This document shows positions 44,636 to 53,944 of a DNA stretch of 64,000 nucleotides, in pieces; the first letter of the stretch is position 1, and each line of letters starts with the position of its first letter. Source of the stretch: Arthrobacter humicola (GTDB lineage Bacteria; Actinomycetota; Actinomycetes; Actinomycetales; Micrococcaceae). A program made the position numbers and the translations under genes. The notes beneath the pieces were generated by a model. It had not been told where the DNA came from. It saw only the letters and a program-made list of their open reading frames with translations, and made no database searches. The stretch is taken from positions 124,001 through 188,000 of the forward strand of contig NZ_JAFKON010000008.1 in assembly GCF_022803015.1 (NCBI RefSeq), given 5' to 3'.

Positions 44636-44935
44636 ATGCCCATTCTTGGCGAGAAGGAGTGGGCTGCAGGAGTGGGCGCGGTGGGACTATGTCCAGCGGT
44701 CGGGCGGACCGCTGGGCATGTCCAAGTGGCGGGAGTGGGCAGTGTGTGGCATGCCCATTCTTGGCGGGAAGGAGTGGGCTGGTCGAGATTATGTCCAGCG
44801 CTCCGGCGGGCTGGGGGACATGTCCGGTCCCTGGAGGGGGCAGTGTGGGGCATGCCCATTCTTGGCGGGAAGGAGTGGGCATTTTGGGGCTATGTCCAGC
44901 CCTCAAGTGGGCCGCGGGGCGTGTCCCGCGGAGGA
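44636..44935. repeat. second tandem array of the same repeat family
   Basis: Three copies start at 44636, 44751 and 44852. The shared core is ATGCCCATTCTTGGCGGGAA then GGAGTGGGC, forming a stem with one G-T pair, followed by TATGTCCAGC and GGCATGTCC segments. In copy 1 CCAGCGGTC and GACCGCTGG (44693-44715) make a second stem. Together with the 40.3-kb array it brackets recR-dnaX-ffs. The 450-base gap before the tRNA holds little else. Confidence 0.88.
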
Positions 44936-45020
44936 GCCGCAGGCCGGGGCGGGGAGGCCCAATTGGGCGAAGCTGGAAAGTTCAGGTATTCTAGTATCTG
45001 CTTTTGATTCAGAAGCAACT

Positions 45021-45105
45021 GGAGAATTCGCCTAGCGGCCTATGGCGCACGCCTGGAACGCGTGTTGGGTTAACGCCCTCGGGGGTTCAAATCCCCCATT
45101 CTCCG
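45021..45105 (+). tRNA. tRNA-Ser (anticodon GGA)
   Basis: An 85-nt class II tRNA. Acceptor arms GGAGAAT and ATTCTCC pair; the anticodon arm CACGC-CTGGAAC-GCGTG shows GGA, reading UCC (and UCU); a long variable arm (TTGGGTTAACGCCCTC region) and GGGGGTTCAAATCCCCC T-arm follow. CCA is not encoded. A terminator follows six bases later. Confidence 0.96.
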
Positions 45106-45110
45106 CGGCT

Positions 45111-45139
45111 GGCCCCGGTCCTCGGACCGGGGCCTTTTT
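45111..45139 (+). terminator. tRNA-Ser terminator
   Basis: GGCCCCGGTCC and GGACCGGGGCC form a perfect 11-bp stem with a two-base loop, followed by TTTTTG. Confidence 0.9.
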
Positions 45140-45387
45140 GCGTCTCCGGGCCGTTCGTGTCCCCGGCATTTCTATCCTCGTGAGGTTCTCGTGAGGTTCT
45201 GGCCAAGGTTGCGTCCTCCGGCAGTACCGGCACCGATTCATCCGCCAAGTCGGCTTGGAGGCCGGGCCGCCTCGTGCCCCAGCCGCACTGCGCGCCCCCG
45301 GGGCCGCCCCGTGCCTTAGCCGCCCCCGTGCCCCAGCCGGCCCGCCACAAACCAGCAAAACCACCGCAGCCGCCCGCCGGCCCAGAC

Positions 45388-46299
45388 TCAGGCCCGGTAG
45401 CCCAGCCGGCGCAGCCTGGCGCGGGCAGCTTGCTCGCTCGGGCCCATCCGGCCGAGGGCCACATGCACCACGCCGAGCGTGACCCGGGTGGCCAGGGTTA
45501 CCGGCAGCGGTATCGGGCCCAGCCGCGCGGTCCGCAGGCCCAGAAGCTCCCGGTACTTGGGCTCGAGGCTTGCCACGGCGGCCGCGAACAGCACCCGGTA
45601 GCCAGGCCTGAGCGCGGGGTGCAGGGGCGGGTCGCGAATGAACGCCACCGTTTCGGTGACCCGTTCGTCACAGCGGAGCTCGCCGTCGTCGTACCAGCGG
45701 TCCAACTGCTGGCGCATTTCCGCTTCGCTCAGCGGTGGTGCCTCGACGCCCATCAGCCGGCCGGCCTGGGCCCACTCACGGACGTAGGCATCAGGTCCGC
45801 CAGGAATCGGCCGCCCCCACAGTTTGTGGGCAGAGAGGAAAGCGTCTGTGAAGGCAATGTGAACCCACCGGAGCAGCTCGGGATCATTGGCCGCGTAACT
45901 GCGCCTGATGCCGTGGCCGTCCACAAATTCTCCCCGCACCGTCCGGTGCAGCCGAAGAACCCAGTCCGATGCCGCCTTCGCCGTATCCGTGGAGCCATAC
46001 GTCACGGTGAAGATCCAGCGGATCGTGCCAGCCAGCCGGCCCAGCGGGTCTTCGCGGAAACGGGAGTGATCGTGGACTCCGGCCAACGCGCCGGGATGGA
46101 GCGCCTGCATCAGCAGTGCCCGGATTCCCGCCACGATGGTTGGCATGTCCCCGTGCACGGCCCAGACGGCCGAGCCGGGCAAGTGGTACCCGGCGTCGTC
46201 CCCCTCGGCCAGACCCGGCACCCACTCGGGCACCGAATCGCGCGTCCCCGTGAACGTCTGTTTGAGTTCCGCCTGCCATTCCCTGAGGACATTTCGCAT
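45388..46299 (-). CDS. MpaB-type oxygenase-fold (DUF2236) protein
   Basis: A 303-residue protein of the family that includes fungal MpaB and the latex-clearing (rubber) oxygenase catalytic domain, usually heme-dependent. Family segments are LLMQALHPGALAGVHDHSRF, DPLGRLAGTIRWIFTVTYGS and RWVHIAFTDAFLSAHKLWG. Candidate heme ligands are among these histidines. The physiological substrate is unknown. It is transcribed alone, convergent with tRNA-Ser, and divergent from the peptidase gene. Confidence 0.85.
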   Translation of the reverse strand: MRNVLREWQAELKQTFTGTRDSVPEWVPGLAEGDDAGYHLPGSAVWAVHGDMPTIVAGIRALLMQALHPGALAGVHDHSRFREDPLGRLAGTIRWIFTVTYGSTDTAKAASDWVLRLHRTVRGEFVDGHGIRRSYAANDPELLRWVHIAFTDAFLSAHKLWGRPIPGGPDAYVREWAQAGRLMGVEAPPLSEAEMRQQLDRWYDDGELRCDERVTETVAFIRDPPLHPALRPGYRVLFAAAVASLEPKYRELLGLRTARLGPIPLPVTLATRVTLGVVHVALGRMGPSEQAARARLRRLGYRA

Positions 46300-46473
46300 C
46301 CTTCATTCTTACCCGTCCCGGCGGCGTGCGGCACCTGCAATTGTGCGCAGAACTACTGGGGCGCCGCCGGCAAGCTACTGGGGACATCCGCGGATCTCCG
46401 ATTGGTCCCGCAAAAGGAGCGCGCTGACGGTTCACAGACCCGGCCGTCTGTGGTCACATAGGGAGGTAAGTCC

Positions 46474-48018
46474 GTGAAGATTGGGGTCTGGCGGACATAT
46501 AGCGGGAGTCATTTCGTGGGAAAACACTGGGGAAACTCATCGAGTGAGCAGTCAGCGAGGGCACGGACCATTGCCGTGCGCTGCGTGTCCGGAGGCCTGT
46601 GCCTGTCCCTGGCCGTGCTGGCATTCAGCGGCTTTCAGGGACTGAGCGCCTTTGCGACCTACGGCGCGCCCACCGCCGTCCCGACGGCCGCCATGCCTCC
46701 CTCCGGCGACGTGGGACCGGAAGCCCTGGACCCGCTGGCCCACTCCGCCGCGACCGCGCCCGCGGGGACTCCCGGCACCGGCGCTGTCACCGCCGATGCC
46801 CAGGCGCTCGTGGCCTTCAGCCGGAGCACGGTGGACACGGCCACCCGGGCAGGGGTGCGTGGCGAGCTCAATGTGGCCTCGGCGGCCCTGCACCGGCCCG
46901 CACCGGGTTTCCTCATGGCCCCGCTGGAATCACTGGTGCCCTCGTCCCCGTTCGGGCTGCGCACCAGCCCCCTGACGGGATTCGCGGGCGAATTCCACTG
47001 GGGCCAGGACTTCGCGGCCCCCTGCGGCACCCGGGTCTACGCCGCCGACGCCGGTGTGGTGCGGGCCGTCGGGTGGCACCCGTGGGGCGGCGGAAACCGG
47101 GTGGAAATCGACCACGGCAACGGTCTCATCACCACGTACAACCATCTGGAGGCGATCGCGGTCAAGAAGGGCGACTCCGTGCGGGTGGGGGAAATTATTG
47201 CCCGGGTTGGTACCACCGGATCCTCCACCGGCTGCCACCTTCACTTCGAAACCATCCTCAACGGCTCCCACACTGATCCGCGCGACTGGACATTTCTGCC
47301 CATCAAGCAGGTGGATCAACTCGGCCCGATCGACATGACCAGTTACGCACCCGACGCCGGTAAGGCAACCAATGCGGGGATTGGCTGGGCGATTCCTGTC
47401 CGGGAAGACCTGACCCATGTGGTGGCCGGCGGCGTTCAGGAGCAGCCTGCCGCGGTGGCCGCCAAGCCGTCGGCGAGTGCCTCGCCTGCGGCTACTGAAG
47501 CCGCCGCCGACAAACCGTCCCCAACGCCTTCCGCCACCTCTAAGCCGTCGCCCACGGGCACTGCCTCCGCGACGCCGACGCCGACGCCGACCGGCACTGC
47601 CTCCGCGACCCCGACGCCGACTGGGACTGCCACGACGACCACGCCTGCCGCGCCCACCCCGACCCCGTCGGCAACTGCGACCCCGACCCCGTCGGCGACC
47701 CCCACCCCGACGCCGACGGCGACCCCCACCCCGACGCCGGCGCCAACCCAGACGGGAACAGCCTCCGCCAAGCCATCAGCACCGGTATCGGTCCCGCCGC
47801 CGGTGGCACCGCCGTCCTCCGCGCCTGCGCCGTCCTCCGCAACCGCGACGGAGGCTGCCGCCAAGACGGCCACCCCCGTGCCGGCCCCGCTCACTGTGGA
47901 GCCGGACCCAATCACCGCGCCGGCCGATACGCCGAAGCCACGGGCGGCCACGCAGTCGGCCACGACGGCAGTGACAACAGAACCCTCAGCGACGCCTTCA
48001 GCGACGCCCGGCGGCTAG
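46474..48018 (+). CDS. secreted LytM-type (M23) peptidase with Pro/Thr-rich tail
   Basis: A 514-residue exported zinc peptidase that probably cuts peptidoglycan cross-bridges. An uncleaved or Sec-type signal spans about residues 38-62. The M23 domain keeps all zinc ligands: His175 and Asp179 (HWGQDF) and His257 (HLHFE), with His255 as catalytic base. From about residue 325 the protein is a 190-residue chain of PTPTPSATPT-like repeats and Ala-rich spacers, likely a wall-spanning region. The GTG start follows GGGAGGT. A hairpin (CACAGAC/GTCTGTG) lies 20 bases before the ribosome site. Confidence 0.92.
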   Translation: MKIGVWRTYSGSHFVGKHWGNSSSEQSARARTIAVRCVSGGLCLSLAVLAFSGFQGLSAFATYGAPTAVPTAAMPPSGDVGPEALDPLAHSAATAPAGTPGTGAVTADAQALVAFSRSTVDTATRAGVRGELNVASAALHRPAPGFLMAPLESLVPSSPFGLRTSPLTGFAGEFHWGQDFAAPCGTRVYAADAGVVRAVGWHPWGGGNRVEIDHGNGLITTYNHLEAIAVKKGDSVRVGEIIARVGTTGSSTGCHLHFETILNGSHTDPRDWTFLPIKQVDQLGPIDMTSYAPDAGKATNAGIGWAIPVREDLTHVVAGGVQEQPAAVAAKPSASASPAATEAAADKPSPTPSATSKPSPTGTASATPTPTPTGTASATPTPTGTATTTTPAAPTPTPSATATPTPSATPTPTPTATPTPTPAPTQTGTASAKPSAPVSVPPPVAPPSSAPAPSSATATEAAAKTATPVPAPLTVEPDPITAPADTPKPRAATQSATTAVTTEPSATPSATPGG

Positions 48019-48155
48019 CCCCGCCGCGCCCCATGGCATTGTTCCGGCGTCATGTCCGGGAGGCACACCCATACCCGCAGCCCCCGGTGCCGAATAATGG
48101 AGTGACCAGTTCAGATTCCCTGCTCCGGACCATCGACAACGCAAGGACGCGCCCC

Positions 48156-48641
48156 ATGACAGCTCTGCACTCCATTCCCCTGACCCTCATCGACGGGACC
48201 GAGACCGATTTTGGCCGATTCAAGGGCGAGGTGGTTCTGGTGGTCAACGTGGCGTCCCAGTGCGGTTTCACGCCCCAGTACGCTGGACTCGAGGCGCTGC
48301 ACAACAAGTTCCGGGGCCAGGGCTTCCAGGTCCTCGGCGTCCCCTGCAACCAGTTCGCCGGGCAGGAGCCCGGCGGCGAGGCCGAGATCGCCGAGTTCTG
48401 CCAGCGCAATTTCGGGGTGACCTTCCCGCTGACAGTCAAGGCCAACGTCCGGGGAAAGAACCAGCACCCGCTCTACGCCGAGCTCACCAAATTCAAAACG
48501 GGAATCCTGCCCGGCCTGGTGAAGTGGAACTTCGAGAAGTTCCTCGTGAACCGCGACGGCGAGGTCATCGCCCGCTTTGCGCCCACCGTTGAGCCTGACG
48601 CGCCGGAGATCATCGAGGCTGTTCAGTCCGCCCTCGACTGA
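48156..48641 (+). CDS. glutathione peroxidase-family thiol peroxidase
   Basis: Reduces hydroperoxides, in actinobacteria most likely with thioredoxin or mycothiol systems because glutathione is generally absent. The 161-residue protein has peroxidatic Cys36 in NVASQCGFTPQ (cysteine, not selenocysteine), the Gln in FAGQEPG and the Trp-Asn pair in VKWNFEKFLVNRDG. AAGGA precedes the ATG at 48156; a longer frame from 48033 has no support. Confidence 0.93.
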   Translation: MTALHSIPLTLIDGTETDFGRFKGEVVLVVNVASQCGFTPQYAGLEALHNKFRGQGFQVLGVPCNQFAGQEPGGEAEIAEFCQRNFGVTFPLTVKANVRGKNQHPLYAELTKFKTGILPGLVKWNFEKFLVNRDGEVIARFAPTVEPDAPEIIEAVQSALD

Positions 48642-48680
48642 CCCGACCGGCCCGGGGTCCAGAGGAACTCAGCCCTATCC

Positions 48681-48704
48681 CTAAGCATGCTTAGCGCCTA
48701 GACT
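48681..48704. promoter_or_regulatory. palindromic operator overlapping a promoter
   Basis: CTAAGCATGCTTAG (48681-48694) is a perfect 14-bp palindrome, and TAGACT (48699-48704) four bases later is a good -10 box. A regulator bound here would cover the promoter spacer of fdhA. The regulator gene is not adjacent. Confidence 0.55.
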
Positions 48705-48861
48705 GGCCGGACCCTCCAACATTCCGGACTTCCCCGCGGCGCAAGCAACTCTGGCAGCCGTCGGCAGTGTGGCCGGGTGTTCCTGTGGAGGGCGCATCAA
48801 AGAACTTCGTGAATCACACCAGGGCGCCCACCACGGGGCCCGTGAAAGCAGGAGGAAATAG

Positions 48862-50073
48862 ATGACAGGGAACAAAGCCGTTGCCTACAAGGGGCCTGGC
48901 AAGGTCGAACTGATCGACATTGACTACCCCACCTTCGAACTCAAGGACGGCCCGGGGGTCAACCCCGCCAACGTGGGCCGGCAGGTGCGCCACGGCGTAA
49001 TCCTCAAAACCGTGGCCACGAATATTTGCGGCTCGGACCAGCACATGGTCCGGGGGCGCACCACGGCACCCGCCGACCTGGTGCTCGGCCACGAGATCAC
49101 CGGCGAGGTGGTCGAAGTGGGCCCGGATGTTGAATTCATCAAAGTGGGGGACATCTGTTCCGTCCCCTTCAATATCGCCTGCGGGCGCTGCCGGAACTGC
49201 AAGGAGCGCAAGACCGGCATCTGCCTGAACGTCAACCCCGACCGGCCGGGCAGCGCCTACGGCTATGTGGACATGGGCGGCTGGGTAGGCGGCCAGGCCA
49301 ACTACGTCCTGGTGCCGTATGCCGATTGGAACCTGTTGAAGTTCCCGGACAAAGACCAGGCCCTCGAAAAGATGATGGACCTGACGATGCTCTCGGACAT
49401 CTTCCCGACCGGATTCCATGGTGCGGTCACCGCAGGCGTCGGCGTCGGGTCCACCGTCTACGTGGCAGGCGCAGGGCCCGTGGGCCTGGCCGCGGCGACC
49501 AGTGCCCAGCTCCTGGGTGCCGCCGTCGTGATTGTGGGTGACATGAACGCGGACCGCCTGGCGCAGGCGCGCAGCTTCGGCTGCGAGACCATCGACCTGA
49601 GTAAGGGCGGCCCGGCCGAACAGATCGAGCAACTCCTGGGCGTCCCGGAAGTCGATTGCGGCGTGGATGCCGTGGGATTTGAGGCCAAGGGGCACGGGGC
49701 CGGAGCCCACGAGGCCCCCGCCACCGTCCTGAACTCGCTGATGGAGGTAACGGCCGCCGGCGGTGCCCTGGGCATCCCCGGGCTCTACGTCACCGGGGAC
49801 CCGGGTGGCGTGGACGAGGCCGCGAAGAAAGGCTCGCTCTCACTCAGCCTCGGAACGGGTTGGGCAAAGTCGCTCAGCTTCACCACGGGACAGTGTCCGG
49901 TCATGAAGTACAACCGGCAGCTGATGATGGCGATCCTGCATGACAGGGTGCATATCGCCAAGAACGTCAACGCGAAGGCGATTACCCTGGAGGACGCGCC
50001 GAAGGGCTACGCGGAATTCGACGCCGGCGCGGCGACGAAGTTCGTGCTTAACCCGAACGGCTACCTGAGCTAG
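48862..50073 (+). CDS. fdhA: glutathione-independent formaldehyde dehydrogenase
   Basis: A zinc alcohol-dehydrogenase-family enzyme that oxidises formaldehyde with tightly bound NAD and without glutathione. The 403-residue protein shows NICGSDQHMVRGR and GHEITGEVVE for catalytic zinc, a structural zinc site in CGRCRNCKERKTGIC, GAGPVGLAAA for NAD binding, and the long insertion (ADWNLLKFPDKDQALEKMMD) typical of this class. AGGAGGAAATAG precedes the ATG. It could detoxify formaldehyde released by sulfone monooxygenation at 15 kb, but this is only inference. Confidence 0.93.
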   Translation: MTGNKAVAYKGPGKVELIDIDYPTFELKDGPGVNPANVGRQVRHGVILKTVATNICGSDQHMVRGRTTAPADLVLGHEITGEVVEVGPDVEFIKVGDICSVPFNIACGRCRNCKERKTGICLNVNPDRPGSAYGYVDMGGWVGGQANYVLVPYADWNLLKFPDKDQALEKMMDLTMLSDIFPTGFHGAVTAGVGVGSTVYVAGAGPVGLAAATSAQLLGAAVVIVGDMNADRLAQARSFGCETIDLSKGGPAEQIEQLLGVPEVDCGVDAVGFEAKGHGAGAHEAPATVLNSLMEVTAAGGALGIPGLYVTGDPGGVDEAAKKGSLSLSLGTGWAKSLSFTTGQCPVMKYNRQLMMAILHDRVHIAKNVNAKAITLEDAPKGYAEFDAGAATKFVLNPNGYLS

Positions 50074-50086
50074 CGGAAACCGTAAA

Positions 50087-50143
50087 CCCGGCGGCACTGT
50101 CCGTCCCGCCCCGAAGCCCCGGGGTTTCGGGAGTGCCGCCGGG
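50087..50143 (+). terminator. fdhA terminator
   Basis: CCCGGCGGCACT pairs with AGTGCCGCCGGG and encloses a second stem (CCCGAAGCC / GGTTTCGGG). Confidence 0.85.
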
Positions 50144-50250
50144 CCTCCCCGCCCCGTATATGCCGGAAAGGGCATGTGAGGGCACGCCACCTGTTAACGC
50201 CCATTTTTCCAATATGCCTGTCCCAGTTTTTACATTGTTTGCCCAATGTC

Positions 50251-50305
50251 TGGTTGGATAGTTCTTACTGAGAGGGACCCTGGAAGCACCGCTTCCACCC
50301 AACCA
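50251..50305 (+). promoter_or_regulatory. structured leader of the phosphoesterase gene
   Basis: TGGTTGG (50251) pairs with CCAACCA (50299-50305), enclosing the hairpin TGGAAGCACCGCTTCCA (50281-50297). Just upstream CATTG/CAATG (50233-50248) forms another small stem. It may be a 5' UTR or an attenuator. Confidence 0.4.
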
Positions 50306-50316
50306 AGAAGGCAGCA

Positions 50317-51258
50317 ATGGAGCGCATCGAGGCCGAACACCCCCGGCCACGTCATTTCCTACTTCACCTGAGCGACCCCCACCTGCTGGGGGGTCCGCAA
50401 CCCCTGCACGGCGTCGTGGACAGCGAAGCCCTGCTCAGGCAACTCTTCGAGGAGGTCCACGCCTCCGGAGCCCGCCCCGAAGCCGTAATCTTCACGGGCG
50501 ACCTGGCTGACCTGGGCGAACCCGAGGCGTATGCCAAGCTCCGCGCCATCGTGGACCCGGCGTGCGAGGCCTTGGGGGCCAAGGTCATCTGGGCGATGGG
50601 CAACCACGACAACCGGGCCAATTTCCGGGCCGGGCTCCTGGACCAGGCCGACAATGACGCGCCCGTGGACCACAGCTACTTCGTCAACGGGCTGCGCATC
50701 ATCACTTTGGACACCTCCGTGCCCGGCTTCCACCACGGTGAATTGAGCCACGACCAGCTGGACTGGCTCGCTGCTGAACTGGCCACCCCGGCCCCGGACG
50801 GGACCATCCTTGCCCTGCACCACCCGCCGGTACCGTCCGTGCTGGACCTTGCCGTGCTCGTGGAGCTCCGGGGCCAGCCGGCGCTTGCCGGCGTCCTGCG
50901 CAACTCCGATGTCCGCGCCATCCTGGGCGGCCACCTGCACTACTCGACCACCGCAACGTTCGCGGGCATCCCTGTGTCCGTGGCTTCGGCCACCTGCTAC
51001 ACGCAGGATCTGAACGTTCCGGTCGGCGGCACCCGAGGCCGCGACGGAGGGCAGGCGTTCAACCTGGTCCACGTCTACGAACACACGATCGTGCACTCCG
51101 TGGTGCTGCTCGGCGACTCGCCGGCGGTGGGGGAGCTGGTCTCCCCGGAGGAAGTCCAGCGCCGGCTCGCGGCCGCAGGGATCCATGTCCCTGAGAAGGC
51201 CAAGCTCGAGGCCCCGTCCCGGACGCCGGCGAACCGCAGGTACACCACCCTGAACTGA
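50317..51258 (+). CDS. metallophosphoesterase (CpdA/Rv0805-like)
   Basis: A 313-residue dinuclear-metal phosphoesterase of the class III cyclic-nucleotide phosphodiesterase group. All five metal-binding blocks are present: [30 protein letters not shown] and GGHLHYS. In Mycobacterium the Rv0805 relative hydrolyses 2',3'- and 3',5'-cyclic nucleotides; activity here is inferred. The ATG at 50317 follows AAGAAGGC. It is convergent with the Stealth gene. Confidence 0.9.
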   Translation: MERIEAEHPRPRHFLLHLSDPHLLGGPQPLHGVVDSEALLRQLFEEVHASGARPEAVIFTGDLADLGEPEAYAKLRAIVDPACEALGAKVIWAMGNHDNRANFRAGLLDQADNDAPVDHSYFVNGLRIITLDTSVPGFHHGELSHDQLDWLAAELATPAPDGTILALHHPPVPSVLDLAVLVELRGQPALAGVLRNSDVRAILGGHLHYSTTATFAGIPVSVASATCYTQDLNVPVGGTRGRDGGQAFNLVHVYEHTIVHSVVLLGDSPAVGELVSPEEVQRRLAAAGIHVPEKAKLEAPSRTPANRRYTTLN

Positions 51259-51301
51259 TTCACTCCCCGGCCGACGCGGCGCCCGTTTTGGTCACGGTCC
51301 G

Positions 51302-52840
51302 TTACTTCTCCCAGGGCGCCTTGATGGGGTAGTACTTCTCCAGGAAGTCCGTGACCAGTTCGGCCCGCTCTTCCGCCGGGACCTCGGGGAAGCTGCCGTC
51401 GTTGAGGCAGAAGAAGTCCATGTTCCGCTTGGCCAGGAGTTTGGGCAGGTAGTTCAGGCCGGCCCGCGCCGTGGTGTCCACATACCTCACCTTGGCAGCT
51501 GTCTGGGTTACGGCCCGGCCCGTGAGCAGCGCGTAGTAGTGGTAGAACGAGTTGGTCACGGAGATGTTGTCCGCTGCCCGGAAGGTACTCGCGGCGGTCT
51601 TGGCAAACTCGGCCGGGAACTCCTGCTCCATCTGCTCGACCACGCTGCGCCGCAACGGGGCCGCCGTGTGCTCAAGGTGCCGGGTGGTGATGCGGCCGAA
51701 GCGGTTCCGGAGCAGCTTGCGGTTCACCCGGGCGGCGTTCTCAAAGCCGCTGCGTTCGGCGTCGTTGTCGCCCAGGCCGATCCGGGTTTCGGCCTCGATG
51801 AACTTCGTGATGCCGCCCGGAGTGAAGAACATGTCCGGGCCCACGGCGCGGCCGAAGAACATGTCGTCGTTCGAATACAGGAAGTGCTCGGAGAGCCCCT
51901 CGATGTGGTGCAGTTGACACTCCACGGCCTGCGAATTGTGCGTGGGCAGAACCGACGTGTCGGCGAAAAACTCTTCGCTCCGGACGATCGTCACACTCGG
52001 GTGGTCGGCCAGCCATGACGGCGCGGGGGAGTCCGTGGCGATGAAGATCCGGCGGATCCACGGCGCAAACATGTACACCGAGCGAAGGGCGTACTTGAGC
52101 TCATCGATCTGGCGGAAGCGGGCCTCGTGGTCATCGCCCTCGCCCACCACCACGCCGGCCATGCGGGCGCGGCGGGCCGCGATGTACTCGGGGGAGCTGC
52201 CGTCAACCCATGAGAAGACCAGGTCGACGTCGAAGCTGATGTCGCTGGCGTGGTCCGCGAACATGTTCTCGATGGTGGGCCACGTGTGGCCGTAGCGTTC
52301 CACCGTGCCGCGCACTGCGTCCTGGGCCAGCATGGTGCGGCGCGTCAGGGAGTTCTCGATCGGCAGGATCAGCTGATCGCCTTCGAAGCTCCACAGCTCC
52401 AGCTGGACGCCGGCGGAAGCCCCGAATTCAAAACCGCCCTCGGGTTCGACCCTGGGCCGGTAAAGCCGGAAGATCCGGGCCTGGCGGTTCGGCGACAGCT
52501 CGCCGTCGGCCACCAGCACGGACGACTTCTTCTTTGCGTCCACGCTCATGGAATACATCGGCTCGTCGCGGCACGCCTCCACGAGGGCGTCGCGGAGTTC
52601 CTTGCGGTCCTTCCAGTCGACGGCGACCACAGGGCGATGGTTGTTGCCGCGGACCAGCAGGTAGCCGATACCGGCGCCGGCCAGGACGGAACGCAGGAAC
52701 ATCAGGTCCTCGACCATGGCCTGGTACGGCGTGCGGTTTTCGTTGATCAGCGCATAGCGGCCGCGGTGGCGGACAACATCGGAGCGGGTCCGGAATCTGG
52801 CGACTGCGGCCGCCGACGTGACCTCGGCGTGGGCGTCCAC
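51302..52840 (-). CDS. Stealth-family sugar-phosphate transferase
   Basis: A 512-residue relative of capsule polymerases that transfer hexose-1-phosphate units. It has the conserved regions: CR1 DLVFSWVDGSSPEY (near 205), CR2 RFRQIDELKYALRSVYMFAP and IFIATDSPAPSWL, CR3 around HLEGLSEHFLYSNDDMFFG-like residues (HHIEGLSEHFLYSNDDMFFG), and CR4 near the C terminus (NDGSFPEVP). The first 200 residues are a variable domain. It starts with GTG and a weak AGG. No other polysaccharide genes lie nearby, so it may modify a wall teichoic acid or phosphoglycan. Confidence 0.88.
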   Translation of the reverse strand: MDAHAEVTSAAAVARFRTRSDVVRHRGRYALINENRTPYQAMVEDLMFLRSVLAGAGIGYLLVRGNNHRPVVAVDWKDRKELRDALVEACRDEPMYSMSVDAKKKSSVLVADGELSPNRQARIFRLYRPRVEPEGGFEFGASAGVQLELWSFEGDQLILPIENSLTRRTMLAQDAVRGTVERYGHTWPTIENMFADHASDISFDVDLVFSWVDGSSPEYIAARRARMAGVVVGEGDDHEARFRQIDELKYALRSVYMFAPWIRRIFIATDSPAPSWLADHPSVTIVRSEEFFADTSVLPTHNSQAVECQLHHIEGLSEHFLYSNDDMFFGRAVGPDMFFTPGGITKFIEAETRIGLGDNDAERSGFENAARVNRKLLRNRFGRITTRHLEHTAAPLRRSVVEQMEQEFPAEFAKTAASTFRAADNISVTNSFYHYYALLTGRAVTQTAAKVRYVDTTARAGLNYLPKLLAKRNMDFFCLNDGSFPEVPAEERAELVTDFLEKYYPIKAPWEK

Positions 52841-53029
52841 AGATGCCTGGCTGCCATAGTAAATCTCGTCTTGGATCGCTGCTTCTGTAATGTCTGAGCT
52901 CCCGCTTCTTTGAGTGCGTTGGTGTCTACTTGCATGATAACGCGGGCCTCAAAATTGCCGCGGAAAACCGGCCGCCGCGCGGCGTGCGTGACGACGAAAT
53001 GTGACCGACCGTAACGGCGGAGCGGGGGC

Positions 53030-53944
53030 TCAGCCGGTGACGATGGCCAGCCAGTGGTGCAGGAAGGCGGCGCCGGCGTCGTCGTGGATCACGTCTTCGC
53101 CGAGCCCCAGATCGGCGGCGGTGAGAACCTCGTAGGGTTTGACGGGGATACCGTCCGCGGGCCGGACGTCGACGTGCTTCACGGCGTGGTCGTTGTGGTG
53201 CAGCCAGTCGGCCATGGCGTAGTCCGTGCGGGAATCGCCCACCGTGCGCCAAGCCTGCGGCGTGATCCCCTGCGCGGCCAGGAACTCCACCGCCCGGCTC
53301 GCGCCCAGGTCCTTGCCCAGCCGGACCGATTCGATATCGGTGGAGATGATGGTCGGATCGACGCGGAAGTCGACCTGGTCATCCGAATCGGGGACGTGGT
53401 GGTCCAGCCGCACCACACCGAGCCCGTGCCGGGCCATGATGCCCATGGCGTCGGCGTCGAAGAGTTCCTGCTCGGCCCGGTAGTCGGGGTTGGGGACGGC
53501 AATGTGCTGCTCCACGGAGACCATGGCCCGCTTGGTTTCGTCGTAGAACATGTGGGCGGAGTAGTCCTCAGCCACCAGGCGGCGCACGTCATCGCCGAAG
53601 GCCTGCGGAATGGCGAGCTCGTGGTCCACGTGGACCGGGCCGGGGCCCTCCGCCGTGTAGCTGAACCAGACGGCGCCCTTCTCGCAAATGGCGTGGATGA
53701 GGGTGCCGGCGGGCATCCCGGCGGCGATCATCGGTTCCATGACCTGCTCGCGGATGAACGCGTCCGACCGGCCGGTGTTGAAGATGACCGGCACGCCGGC
53801 GGCGGCCAGGGCCACCAAGTCGGCGATGATGCCGGGCTGCACCTCGCGGGTGACCGGGCTCGCGACCGGACCGTCGACGTCGAGCAGCAGCGCCAGCACG
53901 GGGGCCGACGACGACGGAACAGGGGCAGTCTCGGGTGAAGTCAT
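53030..53944 (-). CDS. HAD-family hydrolase (Cof-like)
   Basis: A 304-residue HAD phosphatase. Motif I is LLLDVDGPV (Asp22, Asp24), motif II VIFNTGRS, and the last motif TVGDSRTDYAMADWL. A cap domain of about 120 residues lies between motifs II and III. It resembles sucrose- or trehalose-phosphatase-type enzymes in size, but the substrate is not evident. CAGAAT six bases before the ATG could be a weak -10 box of a leaderless transcript. Confidence 0.85.
   Translation of the reverse strand: MTSPETAPVPSSSAPVLALLLDVDGPVASPVTREVQPGIIADLVALAAAGVPVIFNTGRSDAFIREQVMEPMIAAGMPAGTLIHAICEKGAVWFSYTAEGPGPVHVDHELAIPQAFGDDVRRLVAEDYSAHMFYDETKRAMVSVEQHIAVPNPDYRAEQELFDADAMGIMARHGLGVVRLDHHVPDSDDQVDFRVDPTIISTDIESVRLGKDLGASRAVEFLAAQGITPQAWRTVGDSRTDYAMADWLHHNDHAVKHVDVRPADGIPVKPYEVLTAADLGLGEDVIHDDAGAAFLHHWLAIVTG

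Noticed and set aside
40240..44935. CRISPR array
   Set aside because: Units are 100-130 bp with internal pairing and few copies, not 25-37 bp repeats with unique spacers, and no cas genes are near.
44555..45035. Open frames through the 44.7-kb repeat array
   Set aside because: All three frames are open in parts, as expected from repeats with few stops; the peptides simply repeat PFLA/MPILGG-like units.
45021..45387. tRNA-Ser as an integration site
   Set aside because: No integrase, no repeated tRNA 3' end and no foreign-looking genes were seen beside it; only a short CTCGTGAGGTT direct repeat near 45178.
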